Source of the DNA: Acanthamoeba castellanii str. Neff
Taxonomy: Eukaryota; Discosea; Longamoebia; Acanthamoebidae
Direction: 5' to 3'
DNA: 64,000 bases
Assembly: GCF_000313135.1 (NCBI RefSeq)
Contig: NW_004457584.1
Coordinates: 705,660-769,659 of the forward strand
Translations under genes and position numbers: made by a program
Shown: positions 55,901 to 64,000 of the stretch, piece after piece
How positions within the stretch are numbered: the stretch's first letter is position 1
Layout of the letters: each line of letters starts with the position of its first letter
The notes under the pieces: model-generated
What the model was told of the DNA's origin: nothing
What the model saw: the letters and a program-made list of their open reading frames with translations, nothing else
The model's database searches: none

Positions 55901-58703
55901 AGCGACTGGAGGAGGTCACCAGAAATCTGGCGGGGGTGCGCGAGATCGCCGGCCAGGTGGTCGAAGACATGGTGAACAGAGCGGATTCGCTGGCGAACAT
56001 CGAAGCACGGACAGAGGAGCTCACGCTGCAGGCGGAGCGCTTCAGGCGGGGCAGCAAGGAACTCCACCAGAGGCCGTCCCTGTTGAGCCGCCTCCCGTCG
56101 ATATCCTCCGTGTTCTCCCGGTTCCTTGGCACCACCAGACAGGCCAGCGAATCGGTGCGTACCAATTTAATCACTCTGCCCCTCGACCACCCACTCACAT
56201 CATACGTGTGTCATGTGCGATGTGTGCGTGTTTCGTGTGTGTCTCCTGTGCGTTACAGCAGAGATATCACCACGCGCAGCACGATGAGTACGACATGCTG
56301 TCGGGAGCGACGCTGCAGGATAAAGCGTTCCCTGAGGCCGAATTCGCCGACGACGATGCGGGGTCGTCGGCGAGCACCCCATACTCCACCTCGAGCTACG
56401 CAACCAATTTCGCGGATGACTACGTCGCCAAGAACGAGATGGTGCTCGAGGACGAGAAGGAGAAGGAGAAGGAGGTTGAGGAAATGGGAGAAAAGAAGGA
56501 AAAGAAAAGGAAGCAGACGAAGAAGAAGGAGAAGAAGGAGAAGAAAAAGGAGGAGATGAAGGATCAAGATGAAGAGGAGCAGGATGAGGAAGAGGAGGCG
56601 AAGGAGGAGGAAGAAGCATCAAGCGAGGGTGAGGGCGAGGGCGAGAGCGAGAGCGACGAGGACTGGGTCCCGCCGAGCAAGCGCAAGGGCTCGATCGCCC
56701 CGAAGGTGGAGGAGAAGAGGAAGAGGACCAAGACCGACACGAAGAGGAAGAAGACACTCAAGAAGAAAGTGCAGGACAAGGCAAAGGACAGGAAAATGGT
56801 GGAGAAGGACCACGCTACGGATGCCAAGCGCGACAAGGCCGCCCCCTCTGGCGGGAGTCGCGGTGGAAGCCGAGGCGGAATGCGACGCGCGGCTACCGCG
56901 ACCGCGCCATTTGCGAGAGGCTCGAGCTTGGCCTCTTCGGTGTCGGCAACCTCGGCAACCGCGACCACGCCCTCATCGTCATCGTCGTCGTCGCAGGCGT
57001 TCTCGTCTTCTCTATCGTCGTCGTCGTCGGCGGCGGCGGCGACAGCGGCGGCGAGCGTGAAGAGCGAGAAGGCCGGGCACTCGCCGCGACAACACACGTT
57101 CAGCACCGCCAGCACTGCGGCACCCACGACCACCAGCAGCAGCTTCAGCACCAGCCCCGTCGGCACCTTCGGTTTGCAGCCTGCACGGCCGGCCGCGGCC
57201 GCGGCCACGACACCGCCTCCCATGGGAGCCGCAGCGCCTCGCGCCAGTCAGGTCATGGCCGCTCGCGCCCTGTTCGAAGCGCCACCCGCGCAATCTCCTC
57301 AATTCAACGTCGCGGGCAGCCCGCACCGTGGGCCTCCGGCACCGGGTGGTGGTGGTCTGCCTCCACGACCCCTGCCCCAGCTGCACTCCTTTGGTTACGG
57401 CGCACCACCGCCGCGAGCGGATGGTGGTGCGGCTCCTGCCGCGGCCCCTTCGCCGTACGCGCTGACGTCAGCACCGTACCCGCATGGGCCGGCCGACCCA
57501 GCGCTGAGTCTCCAGCAGCCGCAGCAGCAGACACAGGCCTACCAAGTCCCGCCCGCACCTGGGGGCGCGCCGCCGCCCTCTCGGCCGATGACACCGCTGG
57601 CCAGGCGCAAGTCAAGTGAAAGGAGTCTGTCATTACCGGCACCGGCACCGGCACCAGACCCAGCATCGGTACGGTCGTCCTACGCAGCGCCGCCGCCGCC
57701 ACCGCCGGGAGCTCCAAGCGCAGCCCATTATGCTCCGCCGCCGCCGCCGTCTGAAGACCATTTCGAGAAGGCCAAGAAGACGGAAGCATCCACGTGGAAG
57801 ACCCGCGCGCCAGTGCCCAGCAAGCCCCTCAGCAAGAAGAGCTCGGAGCCGCCGTCGCCCCCCGTGAAGGAGGAGAAGTCCTCCGGCTCCTCCTGGCTGT
57901 CGTCCCTCTTCGAAAAGAAGCCGGCCCCGCCCAAGAAGCCATCGCCGGTGGCCAGCGCGAGCAAGGACTCGATGTCGAGCCACAAGAACAAGAAGGAGGC
58001 GAAACCATCGTCGAGGTCGTCGACGTCGAAAGGGAAGAAGGACCGCGGCTCGATGGAACTGCCGCAGTCGAGCGTCGCGACGACATCGTCGGTCGGGCCG
58101 TCGTCGATGATGAAGAGCGCCGCGGCGCGCGAGAGCGAGCTGGCGGGGCTGCGGCTCAACATCGGCGGGATGAAGAAGAAGGCCGCGAGCCGACTCAACC
58201 CCGAGCAGCTGCGTCAGCAGCAGCAGATGGAGGTCGAGGGCGTCTCGCTCGACATCGGCGACGACGACAACGACGACGACGATGACGTGGACGAAGTCGC
58301 CGCCCAAGCGACGACGACCGCGCCGTCGGAGAGTGAGCCGCAGGAGAAGCAGGCCTACGGCGGCGATATGCTGATCGAGGACTGGGAGGAGAAGAAGAAG
58401 ACAACGACGACGATGAAGAAGTCGGCGCCGAAGGAGCAGATGTCGTCGAAGGGCAAGGAGAAGATGATGTACGAGGTGGATGAAGAAGGGGAGGAGGATG
58501 ACGATGAAGAGGACGAGGATCTGCTCAACTGGGACCTCGATGATGAAGACGACGACGATGACGAGGGCGACAAGAAGGGAGGTGACGCGGCCGCCGCCGA
58601 CAAGGGCGATTCGGCGGAGGATGCCGACCTGCTGGCCCTCATCGGCGAGGAGAAGGAGAAGGAGCTCATCGCCTTCCTCCAGCAGGCCCAGACTGAACTG
58701 TAA
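49910..58703 (+). CDS. Giant CLU-like / TPR / R-SNARE-motif protein
   Basis: The start is at 49910 (MTDYYAYVDG), the stop TAA at 58701-58703; about 20 exons, likely over 2000 residues. The order is: a Tyr/Ala/Gly-rich N-terminus (YTYAEGKADV at about 50318); a CLU-like region (HIGLDGRYYCVDTARLFPP; GVNMR spliced to YAGMLAHY; LWAQMIGRAFAAIVHNSM); 42-residue kinesin-light-chain-type TPRs (VASILDNLASLYI, VGIALDTLGQVYVGLGRHSEAE, VGLVKNNLGVLYVLGGH; 53180-54870); acidic linkers with a second YAYAEG motif; an R-SNARE motif at 55903-56070 (VVEDMVNRADSLANIEART, AERFRRGSKEL); a Lys/Glu-rich region; a proline-rich FH1-like segment (PPPPPPGAPS); and an acidic tail. CLU proteins act in mitochondrial distribution and mRNA binding. 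There is no membrane anchor. Splitting into two genes is possible but phases stay consistent throughout. Confidence 0.75.
55281..55330 (+). repeat. 15-bp coding minisatellite (Ile-Ala-Pro units)
   Basis: Tandem copies of a GCTCCGATTGCGCCCATA-like unit encode alternating Ile-Ala-Pro-Ile residues in the linker of the giant CLU-like protein. Confidence 0.7.
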
Positions 58704-58901
58704 ACGGTATTTTATTTTATTTCACAAATCAAAATGGAAAAACAATTAATTTTCTTTTCTTTTGGCCGACCTTGGTCCTGTTTTGGTGCATCTTTCCGGT
58801 GTGGGGAGCGTCTGACGAGATTCTTGTTCATCCTCCATTGCGCTAGACCAGCGCATTTATTGGATCTCCTCTACTTTCTACTCTTTCCGGAAACTTCATC
58901 A

Positions 58902-60905
58902 ATGCAATCATCACGAGCGAGATTGCTCGCGGGCGCACGACACATCTCCACCCGGGCCAGCCCGATCGGTGCCGCTGGTGCCAGGACTCTTGAGGTTCGC
59001 TCCACGCAATCTAACAGAGGATGATGGATTGAAAGATGACCTTCTTATCGCCTTTGATGAATAGTGCGGCGGCCACTTCGGTCGTAGGTCGGTGGCCACG
59101 ACCAGGGAGCAGCTGAGGGACGAGCTGCAGAGCCAGGCCAACGCCAGCGAGGCCACGCTCGACCACTTCGTCAAGCTCGCCTCCACGCCCGCCAAGCCAT
59201 CAACAGCCTCCTCCTCCTCCTCCGCTGCCTCCTTTCCATTCCCCCTGTCCTCGTCCGCTCCGCCATCATCATCTTCATCGTGCTCGTCCAGCGCACCAGC
59301 CGAAGAGAAGCCGACGTACGTTGCCCCCTTTGAGCCATCGGACATTTTCCCATGCTTGATCTCATCTGCATCGTGTGTGTGGTGTGCGTGCGCGTGCGTG
59401 TGGTGCGCGTGCGTAGGAAGAAGAGGGAGGGAAAGCTGCCGCCGTGGCTCAAGACTAAGATCGCCGGTTCGGGCGATGGCAGGTACTATGCCCTCAAGGA
59501 GCAGCTCAAGGGTCTCAAGCTCGCCACCGTGTGCCAGGTACCTGCACTGGAAGTCTGATACAAGCCTCAATCGCGCTGACGTGTGTGTGGTGTGTGTTGT
59601 GTGTGTGTGTGTGTGTGTGTGGTCGTGTGTGTGTGTGTGTTGCTCGCAACTGAGTGAAGGAGGCCAAGTGCCCGAACATCGGCGAGTGCTGGGGCGGAGG
59701 AAAGGACCACACCGCGACCGCGACAATCATGATCATGGGCGACACGTGCACTCGCGGCTGCCGCTTCTGCGCCGTTCACACCAGGCAAGTGCCCTCAGCT
59801 TCCTCCCCCCCCTCTCCACAAGTCTTGAGCCCTCTAGGGCGGAGTTGGACGAGTAGCTTACCACGCACGTGTGTCTGGTCCACTATCGGCAGTCGCACGC
59901 CACCAGCGCTCGACCCCACCGAGCCCCTGAACACGGCTGAGGCCGTGGCCAAGTGGGGCGTTGGCTACATCGTCATCACCACTGTCGATCGGTACCACGC
60001 AGCATCGTCGCATGTGCTGTGTGCGCGGTGTGTGCGGTGCTGACACCCGCGCCTCTGCTGCACAGGGACGATCTCAAGGACTTTGGCGTGAACCACTTTG
60101 CCGAAACGGTGCAGCTGGTCAAGGAGAAGACCCCCTCCATCCTGGTCGAATGCCTCACGGGCGACTTCCGCGGTGACCTGTCGCTCGTGGAGATCATGGC
60201 CAACAGCGGGCTCGATGTGTTTGCCCACAACATTGGTACCCTCCTCCCTGCGATACTGCACACGACCAACGATCCACGACACGCGCCTACTGCACGACAG
60301 CGCCGTCAGTCCCTAACGCGTGTGGTGGGCGCGCGTGTAGAAACGGTGGAGAGCATGCAGCGGTGGGTGCGGGACTACCGGGCGGGGTACAAGCAGTCGC
60401 TGAGCGTGCTCGAGCACGCGAAGAAGGCCCGACCCTCCCTCTACACCAAGTCGTCGATCATGCTTGTACGCCTTGCTCCCTTTGTATACAAAGCAGTGCT
60501 GGTCCTCATGCACTTGGCGCACGCACGCACGCACGCGGGCATCAGGGCTTCGGCGAGAAGGACGACGAGATACGGCAGGCGATGAGGGACCTGAGGAGCG
60601 CCGGCGTGGACTTCCTCACATTGGGCCAGTACCTGCAGCCCACCCGCAAGCACATGAAAGTGCACGGTACGACGCGTGTGCGTGTGCGGTCGTGCGAGTG
60701 CCGCTGACACACTTTCCCGGCAGAGTATGTGACGCCCGAGAAGTTTGACCAGTGGCGGGAGGAGGGTGAGGGCCTCGGGTTCAAGTACGTGGCCAGCGGG
60801 CCGCTGGTGCGGTCGAGCTACAAGGCCGGCGAGTACTTCATCAAGAATCTGCTCAACCAGCAGCGCACTCAGCAGCACTCGCAGCCGCAAGAGCAGCAGC
60901 GGTAG
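58902..60905 (+). CDS. LIAS: Lipoyl synthase, mitochondrial
   Basis: The start at 58902 gives a basic, Ser/Arg-rich targeting peptide ([17 protein letters not shown]). A phase-0 intron joins RTLE to [14 protein letters not shown] Ser-rich insert (about 59200-59300) precedes the catalytic part. Both Fe-S cluster sites are visible: the auxiliary cluster [12 protein letters not shown] (Cx4Cx5C) and the radical-SAM motif CTRGCRFC (Cx3Cx2C). The C-terminal [11 protein letters not shown] provides the conserved RSSY serine ligand. [12 protein letters not shown] is also typical. The enzyme inserts two sulfurs into octanoyl chains on mitochondrial carrier proteins such as GCSH and E2 subunits. Nine exons are interrupted by CA/TG-rich introns. 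The octanoyltransferase of the same pathway starts 133 bp downstream on the same strand. Confidence 0.92.
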
Positions 60906-61038
60906 GTGCAGCAGCACGATCGTTCAAGATGTACAGCAACAACTCTCTGGAGCGCAACAGAGTTGATTCCTGGAAAACCAAGGAAAAGGGAGGAAAACGG
61001 TATTTCCTTTATGACCGACTGCGAGCACAAGAGCAGAG

Positions 61039-62269
61039 ATGCACAGGGCCAAACCGACCATCGTCGTGCGGCAACTTGGGCGGCAGGTACGTCAGTTTGT
61101 GTAGTCAGTTTTCTTGCGGCTGTCCCACACATGCCCCTCACAAAGGTTTAAATCATCCGATCGATGTGTGAACGATCTTCTGCTTTTTGTACAGCCCTAC
61201 CTGCCAACTCTGCACATGCAGCAAACGTTGGCCCACTCTCTCAAATTGACCGAAGCCGCGAGGGACACCTTGAGCACACACCATCCCACCACCACCGCCT
61301 CAGCAGGTACGTACATCAACACGCCGTGCCGGGCTGTAGCAGGTGCCTCACAGCGCCTGCCTGCATGTGCAAGTGTCCGCAGCTCTAGGGCAGCCGACGC
61401 CACAAGACACGCTATTGCTCGTGGAGCACGATCCGCCAGTCTACACGGTGGGACGGCAGAACACCGAAGAGGACTTCCTCCTGCCCATCCACACCCTCGA
61501 AGAGCGAGGCTGCCAGGTCGTCAAAACCGGCAGAGGCGGCGCCGGTACTCTCTCTCTCTCTCTTTCCCCCCTCTCCACTCCTAACACTCGTTGTGCCCGC
61601 AGTGACGTGGCATGGGCCTGGCCAGATCGTGGGCTATCCCATACTCAACCTTAATCGCTACACGCCCAGCGTACATGCACCACCCTTTCCTGCTCCTCAC
61701 TTCTGTCGCCTCTCTCCGGGTCTCGAAGCTCACTCATTCGGGTACCAGGTACGATGGTACGTGCATGCGCTGGAGGAGGTCCTGGTGCGCACTCTCGCGC
61801 AGTTCGGGTTGAAGAGTCACACCACATCCGACGTCGGTGTGTGGATCGACGGGCAACGAAAGATCGCGGCCATTGGCATCGCCGTGTCTCGTTGGGTCAC
61901 CATGCACGGTAGCATCCTCACCTTCTTTCTGGTCTTGTGAAGAGGCGCAAGAGGAGCTGATGCGGGTCTTTCGCCATCCAAGGATTTGCGCTGAATGTGT
62001 GCCCTGACCTCGCCCACTACGATGCCATCATTCCATGCCGAATTCGCGACAAAGAAGTACGCTGTCTTTCTCGTGTGCGTGTGCGGCGGTGCGTCTCACG
62101 AAGTTCGTCCAAACAGGTTACATCTCTGGCGAAAGAGTTGAACCGCCAAGTGAGTGTGGAGGAAGTCACGCCGGTGCTTCTTGAGAGCTTCAGGCAGGTG
62201 TTCGGCAACGAGTGGTGCTCGCTCTCTTCCCCAAACGACACAACCTACCCAGAGAAGTCTAGACAATAA
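61039..62269 (+). CDS. LIPT2: Octanoyl-[acyl carrier protein]:protein N-octanoyltransferase (LipB/LIPT2)
   Basis: The start at 61039 ([16 protein letters not shown]) is the ATG that places LipB-like VRQLGRQ before the splice to [12 protein letters not shown]. Further exons give [21 protein letters not shown] spliced to [32 protein letters not shown] (conserved lysine) and [20 protein letters not shown], whose Cys is the LipB catalytic residue. The enzyme moves octanoate from mitochondrial acyl carrier protein to the lipoyl domain, making the substrate of lipoyl synthase. Six to seven exons, stop at 62267-62269. A classic targeting peptide is not obvious, although the first residues are basic. 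The head-to-tail position after LIAS is notable. Confidence 0.88.
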
Positions 62270-62453
62270 ACGCCCAATAGGCCAATACCTTATTAGCCGA
62301 ATATCTGCCCAATCACAGTAATGGAGCTGTTGCGTAATGTGAGCTATATCGCCGTGAAGCTTCCAGAAGAAGGGCCGAAGAGCCAACAACATAAAAGGGA
62401 AGGTGGCTCAGACAACACATCACTAAACACTAACGAAAAACCTAAAACGAAAG

Positions 62454-63271
62454 ATGGCCAGCGCGACAGTGACCAAGCCCACCCTCACCTACTTCAACTC
62501 GGCCGGTCGTGCCGAGGTTCCGCGCATTCTTCTGGAAGACGCCGGCGTGGACTACGACTTCGTGGCCATCACCAACTGGGCCGAGGTCAAGCCTGAGTAC
62601 CAAGCCGCAGGTTCATTACCTCCCTCCTTGTTGATGGCTCACACCCCAGCCTGGGTACTCACTCTGGGGATGATATAGGGAAGGCGCCGTTTGGCCAGCT
62701 GCCCATCTACGAGGAGCCCGGGCTGGTGCTGGCGCAGAGCTCGGCCATCGCCCGACATGTGGCGCGGGAGCACGGCTACTACGGTGAGACCGCACACGAC
62801 GCTGCCCTCATCGACCAGGCATCGGAGGGCGTGGCCGACATCGTGAGCCGCCTGATCCAGGCGTTGTTCCTTCCGCTGCCAGACGACAAGCGAGCCGAGG
62901 CCAAGGCCAGCCTGCTCAACGAGTTCCTTCCCGCGCAGTTCGAGATCTACTCCAAGCTGCTTGAGAAGAACGGTAACAACGGCCACCTCGTCGGCTCCAA
63001 GGTACCTTGTCGACCACTCTGCTGCATGCTCAATGTTGCTTGCCATGCGTGCGCCTGACCACGTTGTTGATTGTGTCGTCGTTGTTTGTAGCTGAGCGTG
63101 GCCGACGTGAGTTTGTGGGTGACCCTGGGCATGGTGTTCTCGCGAGTGGAGGGCAGCAAGGACGCGGCAGCCAAGTACCCCAACCTCCAGGCCTTCCTCG
63201 ATGGCGTGGCGTCTCGCCAGCGAATCAAGGCCTACCTGGCCCGCGATGTCTACGCAGCCAAGAAGGAGTAA
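62454..63271 (+). CDS. Glutathione S-transferase (sigma-like)
   Basis: Three exons give about 205 residues: from 62454 (MASATVTKP), from about 62682 (KAPFGQLPIYEE), and from about 63092 to the stop at 63269-63271. The N-terminal thioredoxin-like domain has LTYFNSAGRAEVPRILLE, with the catalytic Tyr in the YFNxxGR context of sigma-class enzymes. FGQLPIYEE holds the cis-proline loop and LAQSSAIARHVA the glutathione-gamma-glutamyl contacts. The all-helical C-domain includes LSVADVSLWVTL, the conserved N-capping box. It conjugates glutathione to electrophiles or isomerises prostaglandin-like compounds; it is cytosolic. The 3' end lies against an opposite-strand gene. Confidence 0.88.
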
Positions 63272-64000
63272 ACGAATCTCTGGTTGCTGCCCTTCTGCTG
63301 CTACTACAGTCGCGCGGTCAGGGGTCCACTGTTGTGGTTTGCGCATACACGCCTTGCTCCACAAGAACAGCTTGCGCACCATCCGCAGGAAAGGCAGCCA
63401 CTCCATCTCCGCTTCGGCCGCTCCGTTCCTGTAGGTCGCGATGGCTTCGTCGTCGCCGGGACCCACGTCAATGGACCGCAGCAGTTGCCCCTCCTCGCCG
63501 GCGAACAACTCTCTCGTCGGTCCGTCGAATGGGTCGCAGTGGTGGTGGGTGAGGTCCTTGGAGTAGTGCGTGTGCAAGGCCGGCAGGACCTCCTCCACCA
63601 ACTCGTCATAGAGGGACCGGTTGTAGTGGTAGAGGTACTCCACCACGCGGCTGCGTACAGGCGTGACCGCCTCGAGAAGATCAAGCTTAAGGCTGGGCGC
63701 GCATTCCGCCGCGAGACACACGGTCCCGACCAGATAGTGATCCCCGGGGGCGAACCGCGCTACGTCGACGTAGAGAGAGCAGCCAGTGGAGGAAATGTAG
63801 ATGCAGCGAGTGATGTCCATCTCGGCGTAGGGGTGGCGAAGAGTCTCTCTATCTTGGCATTGGGTGAGGTTCAGCTTCTTCGCCAGCATATGCTCGATCG
63901 CCTTGCGATTGCGTTCCACGTGGAAGACAACCGATAAGTTCGTCACTTGCTGGCGTGCAGTACTTCAGGGTCCAGCGGCCCTGCTGGTGGACGAGCCACA
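63272..64000 (-). CDS. Unidentified protein, partial at window edge
   Basis: A minus-strand frame from about 63946 down reads NLSVVFHVERNRKAIEHMLAKKL, CIYISSTGCSLYVDVARF, VVEYLYHYNRSLYDELVEEVLPAL and EWLPFLRMVRKLFLWSK. It is coherent, amphipathic and clearly protein-like, and ends somewhere near 63272. The 5' part continues beyond the window; near 63950 two frames look plausible, so a splice is likely there. The open frame runs on antisense to the GST gene as far as 62639, but that extension only mirrors GST codons. No family recognised; the 3' end is uncertain. Confidence 0.5.

Noticed and set aside
57304..58307. Arg-rich and Ala/Arg-rich antisense frames under the giant gene tail
   Set aside because: They are shadows of GC-rich low-complexity coding sequence on the plus strand.
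62639..63270. 435-residue minus-strand frame covering the GST gene
   Set aside because: Over this part it is a mirror of GST codons; only the portion above about 63272 looks like a real protein.

Overview
The window is nuclear DNA of a free-living amoeba, most likely Acanthamoeba or a close relative. The evidence is GC-rich exons broken by many short GT..AG introns (often starting GTACG), introns built from CA/TG-rich simple sequence with interspersed CG, very tight gene spacing, and an amoebozoan-style set of Ras/Rho regulators. Spliced models were built by eye from splice sites, phase matching and protein sense, so individual exon ends may be off. I saw no tRNA, rRNA or CRISPR array.

Layout. 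1-5.8 kb (+): the 3' part of a coiled-coil/SBF2-like protein, a TspO/MBR membrane protein and a YeeE/YedE-type sulfur transporter. 5.9-10.1 kb (-): a large helical-repeat protein, divergent from a ThiF/E1-like adenylation enzyme (10.2-12.1 kb, +). 12.2-19.0 kb (-): a membrane protein, a secreted glucose/sorbosone dehydrogenase-type beta-propeller and nucleoporin NUP43, the last divergent from a small two-helix membrane protein. 19.8-25.8 kb (-): a class I aminotransferase, a RUS/DUF647 membrane protein, a decayed fragment of a surface protein and its intact paralogue. 26.3-28.5 kb (-): a lower-GC, transposase-like gene with a zinc-finger N-terminus and an internal stop.

28.8-45.5 kb is dominated by signalling genes: an F-box/RasGEF fusion (+), then on the minus strand a dual-specificity phosphatase, a DH-PH RhoGEF, an atypical short-chain dehydrogenase and an IQGAP-related RasGAP. 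46-49.8 kb (-) holds a TPR-like protein and a small upstream gene. 49.9-58.7 kb (+) is one very large gene whose product combines a CLU-like region, kinesin-light-chain-type TPRs, a well-conserved but unanchored R-SNARE motif and a long charged/proline-rich tail; this is the most unusual protein in the window.

58.9-64 kb: lipoyl synthase and lipoyl(octanoyl) transferase lie head-to-tail about 130 bp apart, so the two enzymes of the same mitochondrial cofactor pathway are neighbours. They are followed by a glutathione S-transferase and a partial unidentified gene on the opposite strand. Together the window mixes housekeeping metabolism, nuclear-pore and mitochondrial functions with GTPase signalling, plus one decayed mobile-type element and one tandem-duplicated surface gene.
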